DNA of 64,000 bases from Streptomyces pyxinae (GCF_024756275.1 NZ_JANUGQ010000002.1:124001-188000), one strand, 5' to 3'. Positions 11,820 to 20,167 are shown, counted from the stretch's first letter. Notes: generated by a model not told the origin, from the letters alone. A program made the numbers and translations.

Positions 11820-12141
11820 ATCCGGTCTTCGCCGGGGCCTTTCACTGGGGACACCCACTTCCGTCCCCGCTGACGAAGGCCCTCGTATGCCGAGGAACAG
11901 CCCCTCCGCCCTGGCCGTCTCCGGCCCGCGCCACCGTGCGCCCGACCGTGACCGGCTGGGCGACTTCCTGACCGCCTCCTGGGCGGTACCGCACATCCCC
12001 GTGCTTGTCCTGCCGGGCCTTCTCGTCCTCCACCAGGGCGATCCGGCCCAGCTCTCGGCGGCCCCGGCCGCCGCCACCCCGGACCTGCCCCCGGTCTGGG
12101 CCCGGCACCTCTTCACTCGCTCGTCCGAGAGGAGAACAGTC
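11820..12141. other. Leader of the helix-protein operon with an in-frame open extension
   Basis: The reading frame of the next gene stays open upstream to an ATG at 11887 (about 85 extra codons, PRNSPSALAVSGPRHRAP and onward). This extension has a Gly/Pro/Ala-rich composition without recognisable domain and its ATG lacks a good ribosome site, while the ATG at 12142 has GAGAGGAGA ahead of it. I treat the stretch as leader, possibly containing the relic of another gene. Confidence 0.4.
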
Positions 12142-12882
12142 ATGCACAACCTCACCGAAGCCCCCACGATGAGCGCCGAGTTCGCGCGCACCGACTACCG
12201 CATCACCCCCGATTACTACTTCGAGACCGAGCGCGTCACCGACCCGGTCGTGCTCCACCTGCTCGACCACTGCCCGACCGTCTTCGGCCTCAAGAAGGCT
12301 GTGGCCGACCTGCTCGCCGGCCGGGACGAGATCACCCTGCCGGCCTCGGAGGGCGTCATCGCGCCCGGCGCGACCGTCCGAGGCCAGGTGATCGTGGCGG
12401 CCGGAGCCGTCATCGCCGAGGGCGCGTTCGTCACCGGCCCCGCTCTGATCTGCCCTGGTGCGGTGATCGAGGCCGGGGCCCGGGTGCGGGACAACACCGT
12501 CATCGGCCCCGACTGCCGGATCGGCTTCGGTGCCGAGGTCACTCGCAGCCTGCTGGTCGGCGGCGTCTTCATGAAGCACACCAGCTTCGTCGGCGACTCC
12601 GTCCTCGGGCTGGGCGTCAACATCGGCGCCTTCGTCTCCACCACTGGCCTGCGCTGCACCTCCGGGCCGGTCACCGAGCCGGCCGCCGAGGAGGTGAGCG
12701 CGCACCTGGACGGCCATCGCATCGCCACCGGCCAGACCAAGTTCGGCGCCGTCGTCGGCGACGGCGTCATCATCCCGGCCGGCACCGTCCTGCAGCCCGC
12801 CACCCTGATCGGCGCCCACACCGTGCTCTACCCCAAGACCCAGGTCGGGGGCTTCTTCCCCGCCGGAAGCCAAGGAAGGTGA
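12142..12882 (+). CDS. Left-handed beta-helix (hexapeptide repeat) protein, acyl- or nucleotidyl-transferase-like
   Basis: Encodes 246 residues. After about 70 residues with a short helical region there are hexapeptide repeats (GVIAPGATVRGQVIVAAGAV, ALICPGAVIEAGARV, NTVIGPDCRIGFGAEV), then GLGVNIGAFVSTTGLR and a final FGAVVGDGVIIPAGTVL. This layout matches the beta-helix half of GlmU-type and sugar-1-phosphate transferases, without the nucleotidyltransferase domain. Such domains bind acyl-CoA or nucleotide-sugar substrates between subunits of a trimer; the substrate here is unknown. It is the first gene of a tightly coupled operon with the MurA-like and serine hydrolase genes, suggesting a modified (amino)sugar or nucleotide product. 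Confidence 0.75.
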   Translation: MHNLTEAPTMSAEFARTDYRITPDYYFETERVTDPVVLHLLDHCPTVFGLKKAVADLLAGRDEITLPASEGVIAPGATVRGQVIVAAGAVIAEGAFVTGPALICPGAVIEAGARVRDNTVIGPDCRIGFGAEVTRSLLVGGVFMKHTSFVGDSVLGLGVNIGAFVSTTGLRCTSGPVTEPAAEEVSAHLDGHRIATGQTKFGAVVGDGVIIPAGTVLQPATLIGAHTVLYPKTQVGGFFPAGSQGR

Positions 12883-12884
12883 CC

Positions 12885-14201
12885 ATGAACGACCAGCTCA
12901 ACCTGCCGCCCGCCACCGACTCCCGCGCCGTCCGCGTCGCCGGCGGCCACCGTCTGGAGGGCACGACGACGGTCCAGGGCAGCAAGAACATCGCCCTGCA
13001 CCTGTACGCCGCCGCTGTGCTGGCGGACGAGCCGCTGACCCTGGCCGGTGCCCCGGAGATCCCGGACACCTTGGTCTGCACGGAGATCCTCAACCGCACC
13101 GGTACCCCGACCAAGGTCGTCGGCGACCGCTTCGAGACCACCCCGGCCGCCGCCTGGTACCCGGTCATCCCCGACCAGCTCGGCGGCCGCATCCGCTCCA
13201 CCGCCGTCATGGCCGCCGCCCTGCTCGCCCGCACCGGGCAGGTCAGCTTCCCGCTGCCGGGCGGCGACGCCTTCTGCCGCCGCCTGATCGACCGCCACCT
13301 CGCCGCCATGGAGGCCGCCGGCGCCACCCTGGCGGTCACCCACACCCATGTGAAGGCCCGCACCGCCTCCCGGGACTCAGCCGCCTTCACCACCGACGCC
13401 GCCACCCGGCAGTGGGGGCCGAGCCTGGGTGCCACGGTCACCGCGATGCTGCTGGCCGCCCGCCTGCGGGGCACTTCCAGCATCCTGAACCCCAGCATCG
13501 AACCCGAGGTGATGGTCACCGCCGCCGTGCTCGCGGCCGGCGGAGTCGGCATCACCTGGGAGGGCACCATCGCCCTGCACGTCACCGGCACCGACCGGAT
13601 CACCGGCGGTGCCTTCCAGATCCCGCCGGACCGGCTGGAGGCCGCCACCCTCACCCTGGCCGCCGCCATCACCGGCGGCACCGTACAGCTCGACAACTTC
13701 CCGACCAGCGAGTTCCCCGATGGCCTGGTGGCCGTCTTCGCCGACGCCGGGATCGAGCTGGTCCCGGTCAACGGCGGCACCCTGGCCCGCTGCCCGGCCG
13801 GCCCGCGCGCGGTGCACACGGCCACCGGCCCCCACCCCGCCTTCCCGACCGACACGCAGCCCCAACTGACCGCCTTCCTCAGCCAGGCCCCGGCCACCTC
13901 CCGGATCGAGGAACGCGTCTACACCGACCGCACCACCCACATCGGCCCTCTGCGGGCGCTCGGCGCCGCCGTCAACGCCGACGGCTCGGTCATCACCGTC
14001 CGCGGCCCCGCCCCGCTGACCGGCGCCGACGTGGCCGGGAAGGACATCCGGGCGGCCACCGCCGCGCTGATCGCCGCTCTGGCCGCCGAGGGCACCTCTA
14101 CGATCCGAGGGATGTACCACCTGCGACGCGGCTACGGCGGCCTGCTGCCCAAACTCACCTCGCTCGGTGCCGAACTGACGATCAATCCGGAGATGCCGTG
14201 A
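12885..14201 (+). CDS. MurA-like enolpyruvyl transferase with Asp at the Cys115 position
   Basis: Encodes 438 residues over the two-domain EPSP synthase/MurA fold. MurA landmarks are present: GSKN with Lys34, a region IRSTAVMAAALLARTG, the FPTDTQ motif with its catalytic Asp, and GKDIRAATAAL carrying the conserved Arg. In the flexible catalytic loop it reads LPGGDAF where typical MurA has LPGGC, so Asp (about residue 128) replaces the fosfomycin-reactive Cys, as in mycobacterial and chlamydial MurA. It should transfer enolpyruvate from PEP to a UDP-sugar or nucleotide; relatives in nikkomycin/polyoxin pathways act on UMP or uridine. Its operon has no cell-wall genes, so a dedicated secondary pathway is more likely than housekeeping. 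The ATG at 12885 has AAGGAAGG 5 nt upstream. Confidence 0.82.
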   Translation: MNDQLNLPPATDSRAVRVAGGHRLEGTTTVQGSKNIALHLYAAAVLADEPLTLAGAPEIPDTLVCTEILNRTGTPTKVVGDRFETTPAAAWYPVIPDQLGGRIRSTAVMAAALLARTGQVSFPLPGGDAFCRRLIDRHLAAMEAAGATLAVTHTHVKARTASRDSAAFTTDAATRQWGPSLGATVTAMLLAARLRGTSSILNPSIEPEVMVTAAVLAAGGVGITWEGTIALHVTGTDRITGGAFQIPPDRLEAATLTLAAAITGGTVQLDNFPTSEFPDGLVAVFADAGIELVPVNGGTLARCPAGPRAVHTATGPHPAFPTDTQPQLTAFLSQAPATSRIEERVYTDRTTHIGPLRALGAAVNADGSVITVRGPAPLTGADVAGKDIRAATAALIAALAAEGTSTIRGMYHLRRGYGGLLPKLTSLGAELTINPEMP

Positions 14202-15229
14202 CCGTCACCTCGTGGAAGCCCGCCCAGCTCGCCGACCTGCGCGAGTGCCTGGAGCTGATGACCGCCGACGGCACGGTGCCCGGCGGCGTCATCGCCCACG
14301 GCACCCTCGACGGGCAGCCCGGCTTCCTGACCGCCGGCATCGTCGCACCCGAGTGCGGCGACGCCCGCCCCGGCCCGGACACCGTCTACGACGTCGCCTC
14401 GCTGACCAAGGTGGTCGCCACCTGGCCGCTCATCGGCAGCACCGGCATCGACCTCGACACCCCCGTCAGCACCTTCCTGCCCACCGTGCCCGCCGAGGCG
14501 CCGGGCGGGAAGGTGACGATGGGCCAGATCCTGGCCCACACCACCGGGCTGCGGGCCGACACCCGCCTGGACCAGTACCGCAACCGGAGTGCGGACCTGG
14601 CCGCCCTGATCTGCGGCGAAGACCTGATCGCCGAACCGGGGGCCGGGCACCGCTACATCAACCGCGGCTTCATCCTCGCCGGCCTCCTGCTCGCCCAGGA
14701 CACCGGCCGCCGCCTGAACGACCTGGCCGCCGGCCTATGGACCTCCCTCGGCATGACCAGCACCGCCTACGGGCCGATCAGCCGCTCCAGCCAGGTCGCG
14801 CCGACCGAACAGCGACTGGCCGGTGCCCCGCGGCTGTGGGGCATCCCGCACGACGACAACGCGGCCCTGCTGGGCGGCGTCGCCGGACACGCGGGCGTCT
14901 TCACCACCGCCGCCGACCTGGCCACCTACGCGACCGCCCTGCTGGCCGGGCACCGCGACGGCACCGAGCTGGGCCGCTGGCTGGCCCGCAGTATCGTCCC
15001 GCGGGCCGTGATCGAACCGGGTATCGACCGGGGTCTGGCCTGGATCCTCGCCGGCGACGGCCGAGCGGTCTACCACCACGGCTTCACCGGCACGAGCCTC
15101 TACCTATTCCCGGCCACCGGCCGCTACCTGGCGATCTGCACCAACGCGGTCTACCACCACCAGGACAACCGCACCGCCCTCGCGCCCCTGCGGGACGTCG
15201 CCATCAAGGTGATCACCGCCGAACCCTAG
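14198..15229 (+). CDS. Serine beta-lactamase-like hydrolase (class C / esterase type)
   Basis: Encodes 343 residues without a signal peptide, so it is predicted cytoplasmic. The motifs of the serine beta-lactamase/penicillin-binding fold are all present: SLTK with Ser68 and Lys71, YIN at about 153-155, and HHGFTG near 293-298 in place of KTG. Related proteins are D-amino-acid peptidases, esterases and transacylases rather than true beta-lactamases. The GTG start overlaps the stop of the MurA-like gene (GTGA). Its coupling to that enzyme suggests it hydrolyses or transfers an acyl or peptidyl group on the same small molecule. Confidence 0.8.
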   Translation: MTVTSWKPAQLADLRECLELMTADGTVPGGVIAHGTLDGQPGFLTAGIVAPECGDARPGPDTVYDVASLTKVVATWPLIGSTGIDLDTPVSTFLPTVPAEAPGGKVTMGQILAHTTGLRADTRLDQYRNRSADLAALICGEDLIAEPGAGHRYINRGFILAGLLLAQDTGRRLNDLAAGLWTSLGMTSTAYGPISRSSQVAPTEQRLAGAPRLWGIPHDDNAALLGGVAGHAGVFTTAADLATYATALLAGHRDGTELGRWLARSIVPRAVIEPGIDRGLAWILAGDGRAVYHHGFTGTSLYLFPATGRYLAICTNAVYHHQDNRTALAPLRDVAIKVITAEP

Positions 15230-15426
15230 GGAGAAGCCGGCCGTGGCACCGACCACGCTCGCACCCCTGACCACGGCATCACCGCCGAGCGGGTGGACGA
15301 CCACGCGGGCGCCGGAGCCCTGGGAGTCATGCCCCGCCTGGTCCAGTTCACGACACTCGTATGGGCGTACCGAGCGGCATCATGGAAGTGCAGCGTGCTC
15401 ACCTTGTCGAAAGGGAGTTACCGAAA
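15230..15426 (+). pseudogene. Junction debris: truncated gene fragments including an XRE/DUF5753 remnant
   Basis: Bases 15390-15410 are identical to 9364-9384 inside the XRE gene (21 bp) and the 20 bases before are similar. In the matching frame both read as variants of QRAHLVE (GIMEVQRAHLVE here, GGMMEEQRAHLVE in the intact gene). The downstream half of the XRE gene is missing and the remnant runs straight into the ribosome site of DUF397 copy 2. Just before it, 15269-15360 reads GITAERVDDHAGAGALGVMP, then RLVQFTTLVWAYRA, with coding-like composition but no proper start, probably a fragment of another lost gene. The region therefore looks like a deletion or recombination joint. Confidence 0.6.
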
Positions 15427-15615
15427 ATGATCAACAATCCGAACTGGCGTACGTCGAGTTACTCCGCTGGCACAGGCGGCGAGTGTGTCGAGGTCGCGGA
15501 CAACGGGCCTGTGGTCCGGGTCCGGGACACCAAGGACCGCGCGGCCGGCGAGCTGGCGGTGGCTCCCGCCGCCTGGTCGGCGTTCGTGGAGGTCACCGGC
15601 GGCCGAGCCCGCTAG
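15427..15615 (+). CDS. DUF397 protein, copy 2
   Basis: Encodes 62 residues, NWRTSSYSAGTGGECVEVAD and onward. From residue 17 on it is identical in protein sequence to copy 1 at 9651-9839, but its first 16 residues differ at several places. It has its own GGGAG ribosome site but no intact partner XRE gene; only a remnant of one lies upstream. It is an orphan second copy, possibly still able to interact with the intact XRE protein. Confidence 0.82.
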   Translation: MINNPNWRTSSYSAGTGGECVEVADNGPVVRVRDTKDRAAGELAVAPAAWSAFVEVTGGRAR

Positions 15616-15637
15616 CGTCCAGCCTCTCCCCGGACGG
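15474..15637 (+). repeat. 164-bp direct repeat, right copy
   Basis: Matches 9698-9861 with two mismatches. Together the copies bracket about 5.6 kb carrying the XRE/TPR regulator and the three-gene operon. Confidence 0.9.
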
Positions 15638-15646
15638 GGACACAGC

Positions 15647-15684
15647 AGGGCCCGTCTCCCTTCCAGCGCCGGGAGACGGGCCCT
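15647..15684 (+). terminator. Terminator after DUF397 copy 2
   Basis: A perfect 14-bp stem (AGGGCCCGTCTCCC and complement) with a 10-nt loop, ending in TTT at 15684-15686. The remaining 200 bp before the NfeD gene contain no other feature I can define. Confidence 0.8.
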
Positions 15685-15881
15685 TTCCCGCGCCCGGAGG
15701 TGGGAACGGTGCGCCTCGGGCGCAACCGGCCGGGGTGGTTCCGCGTGTCCGTGGGTGGAGGGGGCGTGGGGGCGGCATCAAGGGGGCGTAAAGATTGCCG
15801 GAAACCGGCAATGCGGATCGGCCGCCGGCCATGACAAGATTCCCTCACCTCGGGGATCGGTTACCTGTATAGGGGGAGTGC

Positions 15882-16388
15882 ATGGGGCTGTTTCTGGGCC
15901 TCGGCATCGCGGGGGTCGCGTTGCTGGCCTGTTCGCTGCTTCTCGACGGGCTGTTCGAGGGGCTGTTCGGCGGAGCGCTGGGCGGGTTGTTCGGATGGCT
16001 GTCGCTGCCGGTGGTGGCCGGGTTCGTCTCGATGCTCGGCTTCACCGGGGCCATCGTGCTGGGCACCACCGGCCTGGGCGCGGGGGTGGCCACGGCCGCC
16101 GGCGCGCTCGCGGGGGCCGTGGCCGGAGCCCTCACCTGGCGGCTGAGCCGGGCCCTGATGCGCGAACAGCCGGTGCCCGCGCCGCGCGGTGACGACCTGC
16201 TCGGGGTCTCCGGCGCGGTGGTCACCGCCATCCCGGCCGACGGCTACGGCGAGGTGCTGCTGCGTGTCCACGGGCAGCCGGTGAAGTTCGCCGCCCGCTC
16301 GGCCGTGCCCGCGCCACGGGGCGCCGAGGTCTGGGTGGAGGAGAGCCTCTCGCCCAGCTCCGTCCGGGTCCGCCCGGTCGAACGCTGA
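15882..16388 (+). CDS. NfeD-like membrane protein
   Basis: Encodes 168 residues. Three hydrophobic segments in about 1-85 (GLFLGLGIAGVALLACSLLL; LSLPVVAGFVSMLGF; a Gly/Ala-rich helix) are followed by a soluble C-terminal OB-fold-like domain (DDLLGVSGAVVTAIPADGYG to the end). This is the short NfeD layout that accompanies flotillins in bacteria, like YuaF with YuaG in Bacillus, where the pair organises membrane microdomains. The flotillin gene follows 99 bp downstream. The ATG has AGGGGGAG ahead of it. Confidence 0.8.
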   Translation: MGLFLGLGIAGVALLACSLLLDGLFEGLFGGALGGLFGWLSLPVVAGFVSMLGFTGAIVLGTTGLGAGVATAAGALAGAVAGALTWRLSRALMREQPVPAPRGDDLLGVSGAVVTAIPADGYGEVLLRVHGQPVKFAARSAVPAPRGAEVWVEESLSPSSVRVRPVER

Positions 16389-16487
16389 CCACACCGGTCG
16401 CCAGTCCACCGGTCACCCGTCACCGGTTCTGACGTTTCGTTCCACCCGCTCGATCGGCCCCCACCAGGGGCGCAAGGGGGATGCTCC

Positions 16488-17894
16488 ATGAGTCCAGTCA
16501 TCATCGCCGTGGCCGGGGTCGTCGTACTCCTGGTCCTGCTCGTCCTCGCCGTGATCACGCGCTACAAGGTCGCCGGGCCCAGCGAGGCGTTCATCATCAC
16601 CGGCCGGCGCGGCAAGACCGCCGCCGACAACAGCGGCCAGAAGGTCGTCGTCGGCGGAGGCGTCTTCGTCGTACCGTTCGTCCAGCAGCGGTTCACCCTC
16701 GACCTGTCGAGCCGCCACATACCCGTCGCCGTGCGCGGCGCGGTCACCCTGCGCGGGGTCAAGGCGCACCTCGAAGGCGTGGCGATCGTCAAGGTCGGCG
16801 GCGCCGAGGACTCCATCCGGGCCGCCGCCCAGCGCTTCCTGATGCAGCAGAAGGGCATCGTCGGCTTCACCCAGGAAGTGCTCTCCGGCGCGCTGCGCTC
16901 CATCGTCGGCCGGATGTCGGTGGAGGACATCATCCGCGACCGGGCCGCGTTCGCCGGGCAGGTCGCGGAGGAGGCCGAGGCCAGCCTCGCCGGGCAGGGT
17001 CTGGTGCTCGACGCCTTCCAGATCCAGGACATCACCACCGAGGGCTCCTACCTGGAGGATCTGGGCCGTCCCGAGGCGGCGCGCGCCCGGCAGGAGGCCG
17101 ACATCGCGGAGGCCGTGGCCCGCCGGGCGTCCGAGCAGGCACGGCTGAAGGCCGAGGAGGAAATCGCGATCGCCCAGCGGACGTTCGCGCTCAAGCAGGC
17201 CGAGATCAAGGCCGAGACCGATGTGGCCGCCGCCCGGGCCGCCGCCGCGGGACCGCTGGCCGAGGCCGACCGGCAGCAGGAGATCCTCAGCCAGCAGGAG
17301 AAGGTCGCGGAGCGGCAGGCCGCCCTCACCGACCGGGAGCTGGACACCCGGGTGCGCAAGCCCGCCGACGCGGCGCGCTACCAGGCCGAGCAGGAGGCCG
17401 AGGCCCGCCGTATCGCCCAGGTCAAGGAGGCCGAGGCGGACGCCCAGCGCGCCCGGCTGACCGGTGAGGGTGCCAAGGCCCACCGCGCGGCGCTCGCGGA
17501 GGCCACCCGGATCGAGGGCGAGGCCGAGGCCGCCGCCATCGCGGCCCGGGGAGCCGCCGAGGCCGAGGCCATGCGGAAGAAGGCCGACGCCTTCGCCCAG
17601 TACGGTGACGCGGCGGTGCTCCAGATGCTGGTGGAGGTGCTGCCGCAGGTCGTGGCCAAGGCGGCCGAACCGCTGTCCGCCATCGACAAGATGACCGTCA
17701 TCTCCACCGACGGCGCCGGGCAACTGCCGCGTACCGTCGCCAACAACGTGGCCCAGGGCATCGAACTGCTCGGCTCCGCCACCGGCGTCGACCTCACCAA
17801 GCTGCTGGGCGGGCTGACCGCCAGGGGCACCGCCCCGCTCAACGGCCGGCCGGGCGGCGGCGCCGACGACGGAAGGGTCGAGGTCACCGGCTGA
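16488..17894 (+). CDS. Flotillin-like SPFH/band 7 protein
   Basis: Encodes 468 residues. An N-terminal membrane helix (IIAVAGVVVLLVLLVLAVIT, about 4-23) anchors it, then an SPFH/band 7 domain (about 25-200) and a long Glu/Ala-rich coiled coil (about 195-385, repeats such as QARLKAEEEIAIAQR and GEAEAAAIAARGAAEAEA). The C-terminus ends in a Gly-rich tail. Flotillins scaffold membrane microdomains and affect protein secretion and signalling. The preceding NfeD gene is its usual partner. An 18-bp hairpin follows at 17928. Confidence 0.92.
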   Translation: MSPVIIAVAGVVVLLVLLVLAVITRYKVAGPSEAFIITGRRGKTAADNSGQKVVVGGGVFVVPFVQQRFTLDLSSRHIPVAVRGAVTLRGVKAHLEGVAIVKVGGAEDSIRAAAQRFLMQQKGIVGFTQEVLSGALRSIVGRMSVEDIIRDRAAFAGQVAEEAEASLAGQGLVLDAFQIQDITTEGSYLEDLGRPEAARARQEADIAEAVARRASEQARLKAEEEIAIAQRTFALKQAEIKAETDVAAARAAAAGPLAEADRQQEILSQQEKVAERQAALTDRELDTRVRKPADAARYQAEQEAEARRIAQVKEAEADAQRARLTGEGAKAHRAALAEATRIEGEAEAAAIAARGAAEAEAMRKKADAFAQYGDAAVLQMLVEVLPQVVAKAAEPLSAIDKMTVISTDGAGQLPRTVANNVAQGIELLGSATGVDLTKLLGGLTARGTAPLNGRPGGGADDGRVEVTG

Positions 17895-17927
17895 CCCCCG
17901 GGGGGACCGCCCCGGCCCCGCCCGGGA

Positions 17928-17971
17928 CCCGGAGCCCGGCGCCGCACTCGTGCGCGGCGCCGGGCTCCGGG
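17928..17971 (+). terminator. Strong hairpin terminator after the flotillin gene
   Basis: An 18-bp perfect stem (CCCGGAGCCCGGCGCCGC and complement) with an 8-nt loop, followed by CGTTTACG. Confidence 0.8.
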
Positions 17972-18065
17972 CGTTTACGCTGGTCGGATGCGGTGCGGCA
18001 GCCCCGGCGGGGTCGCCCGCCGCGCGGTGCGCCGGGACCGGGGGCAGGGGAGCGGGGAGGGGACG

Positions 18066-19127
18066 ATGACGGCCGGAGAGAGGGCCGAGCGGCACCTTGA
18101 GGGATACGCGCGCATCCTGACGGAGGCGTGCGGGACCGGCCGGCGGCTGCGCCGGGACGAGTTGGAGGACCTGCGGGCAGGCGGCGAACGGGCGGCCGAG
18201 GCGGGGGTGGGGCTGCGCGCTCTGGTACGGGCCCAGCTCGCCGTCGCGGAGGCCGTCCGGCCCACCCTGGAGCCCGGGGCGGTCGGCCATCTGCTCGCCG
18301 CCGTGGGACAGGCCGTCGACGCCTCCGCCGAGGGCCATGAGCGGGCCCAGCGGCTGGCCATCCGCCGGGAGGAGACGGCCCGCCGGGAGTTCATCGACGA
18401 CCTGCTGCACGGCCGCAGCGACCTGGGCCGGCTGGCCGAGCGCGCCGAGCGGTTCGGGCTGCTGCTCTCCCGCGCCCATGCCGTGGCCGTCGCGGAGAGC
18501 TCCCGGCCGTACGGTGACGGGCACCCCGTCACCCGGGGCGTGGAGGCCGCGCTGACCGCCCGCTTCGGGGCCCGCCGCATCCTGCTGGCCACCAAGAACG
18601 GCCGGCTGATCTGCATCGCGCCCGGCGACCAGGAGGACGTCCTCGGCTACTTCGCCAAGCGGGCGTACGACGCCACCGACGGCGGCCGGGTCGCGATCGG
18701 CCGCGCCCACGCCGGGGTCGGCGGGGTGGTGCGGTCGTACGAGGAGGCGCTGAGCGCCCTCGACCTGGCGGTCCGCATGGAGCTGGCCGACCCGGTGCTG
18801 CGCGCCGCCGATCTGCTGGTCTACCCGGTGCTCACCCGGGACCGGCAGGCGATGGCGGACCTGGTGGTCAGCGTCCTCGGCCCGCTCCGGGGAGCCCGGG
18901 GCGGCGCCGAACCGCTGCTCGCCACCCTCACCGCGTACTTCGACACCGGCTGTGTCACCGCCGAGGCGGCCCGCAAGCTCGGGCTGAGCGTCCGCGCCGT
19001 CACCTACCGGCTGGCCAGGATCCACCAGCTGACCGGCGCCGACCCCGGCGACCCCATGCACCGCTACACACTCCAGACCGCCGTGGTGGGCGCCCGGCTG
19101 CTGGACTGGCCGGCCCAGGAGCTGTGA
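18066..19127 (+). CDS. PucR-family transcriptional regulator
   Basis: Encodes 353 residues. The C-terminal helix-turn-helix (about 285-345) reads TLTAYFDTGCVTAEAARKLG, then LSVRAVTYRLARIHQLTG, the PucR/CdaR signature. The middle (about 130-250) is the GGDEF-like domain of this family and the N-terminal third is helical, without an obvious sensor. The ATG at 18066 follows GGAGGGG. It ends 20 bp from the convergent efeU gene. No target genes are evident; the NCS1 permease and amidohydrolase further on would fit the purine/pyrimidine theme of PucR regulators, but that is speculation. Confidence 0.88.
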   Translation: MTAGERAERHLEGYARILTEACGTGRRLRRDELEDLRAGGERAAEAGVGLRALVRAQLAVAEAVRPTLEPGAVGHLLAAVGQAVDASAEGHERAQRLAIRREETARREFIDDLLHGRSDLGRLAERAERFGLLLSRAHAVAVAESSRPYGDGHPVTRGVEAALTARFGARRILLATKNGRLICIAPGDQEDVLGYFAKRAYDATDGGRVAIGRAHAGVGGVVRSYEEALSALDLAVRMELADPVLRAADLLVYPVLTRDRQAMADLVVSVLGPLRGARGGAEPLLATLTAYFDTGCVTAEAARKLGLSVRAVTYRLARIHQLTGADPGDPMHRYTLQTAVVGARLLDWPAQEL

Positions 19128-19147
19128 CCGGGTGGCCGGGGGCCCGG

Positions 19148-20167
19148 CTACTCGGCGGTGGGGCCGGTGGTACGGGAGTCCGGCGCGGGACCGGTCGCGG
19201 CCGGCGCCGTACCCGGGCCGGGCGCCGGGGCCGTACCGGAGCCGCCGACCGTCCCCGGAGCCGTACCGGAGCCGCCGACCGTCCCCGGGGCCGTACCGGA
19301 GCCGGCGGGTACGGCGCCGCCGGACGGGGCCGCCGCCGGGGATCCGGGGGCCGCCGCGGCCGGGGTGTCCCGGCGCGGGGCCAGGAAGAGGGCCAGCACC
19401 GGCAGCAGATAGGCGAGCCAGACGCAGAGCTGGAGCACGGTCGGGTCCGGCTGGAAGTTGAAGACGCCCTTCAGCAGGGTGCCGTACCAGCTGTCCGGCG
19501 GCACCGCCCCGCTGATGTCGAACGCCTTGTCGCCCAGGCCGCCCAGGAACCGGGCCTCCTGGAGGTCGTGCACCCCGTAGGCGAGCACCCCGGCCGCGAC
19601 CACCACCAGCAGTCCGCCGGTCCACTGGAAGAACCGGCCCAGGTCGATCCGGAGCGCGCCCCGGTAGAAGAGCCAGCCGAGCACCACCGCCGTGGCGATG
19701 CCCAGCAGCACCCCGGCCAGCGGCGCGGGGGTGCCCTCGCCGCTCGCCCGGACCGAGGCCCAGACGAAGAGCGCCGTCTCCAGACCCTCCCGGCCGACCG
19801 CCAGGAACGCGGTGGCGACCAGGGCGCCGGTGCCCATGGTCAGCGCCTGGTCGAGCCGGCCGTGCAGCTCGGCCCGCAGATGGCGGGCGGTGCGCCGCAT
19901 CCAGAAGACCATCCAGGTGACCAGGCCCACCGCGACGATCGACAGACTGCCGCCGATCAGCTCCTGGGCCTCGAACGTCAGCTCCTGGGTGCCGAATTCG
20001 AGTGCGGCGCCGAAGCCGAGGGAGAGCGCGCAGGCCAGGGCGACTCCGGTCCACACCGGGCGCAGCGCGTCCCGGCGGCCGGTCTTGACCAAGTAGGCGA
20101 CCAGGATGCAGACGACCAGGCTCGCCTCCAGCCCCTCGCGCAGACCGATCAGATAGTTGCCGAACAC
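19148..20167 (-). CDS. efeU: EfeU: FTR1-type ferrous iron permease
   Basis: Encodes 339 residues. The two REGLE motifs of the iron permease FTR1 family are seen (REGLEASLV near residue 9, REGLETALF near 124), spread over seven predicted membrane helices up to about 270. The last 65 residues are an unusual low-complexity tail with tandem SGTAPGTVG units, matching a roughly 30-bp tandem repeat at about 19235-19310. EfeU imports iron supplied by EfeO and EfeB. It is the last gene of efeO-efeB-efeU, 75 bp after efeB, under the iron box in front of efeO. Confidence 0.93.
   Translation of the reverse strand: MFGNYLIGLREGLEASLVVCILVAYLVKTGRRDALRPVWTGVALACALSLGFGAALEFGTQELTFEAQELIGGSLSIVAVGLVTWMVFWMRRTARHLRAELHGRLDQALTMGTGALVATAFLAVGREGLETALFVWASVRASGEGTPAPLAGVLLGIATAVVLGWLFYRGALRIDLGRFFQWTGGLLVVVAAGVLAYGVHDLQEARFLGGLGDKAFDISGAVPPDSWYGTLLKGVFNFQPDPTVLQLCVWLAYLLPVLALFLAPRRDTPAAAAPGSPAAAPSGGAVPAGSGTAPGTVGGSGTAPGTVGGSGTAPAPGPGTAPAATGPAPDSRTTGPTAE
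19235..19313 (-). repeat. Tandem repeat in the efeU tail
   Basis: About 2.5 copies of a 30-bp unit (GCCGTACCGGAGCCGCCGAC plus ten further bases) encode the repeated C-terminal residues of EfeU. The unit length is a multiple of three, so copy-number change would keep the frame. Confidence 0.75.

Noticed and set aside
14198..15229. True beta-lactamase resistance gene
   Set aside because: No signal peptide, and the third motif is HHG rather than KTG; operon context suggests biosynthetic or esterase-like function.
9698..15637. Integrative element with attachment sites
   Set aside because: The direct repeat lies inside DUF397 coding sequence, and no integrase, transposase, tRNA gene or replication gene is found between the copies.
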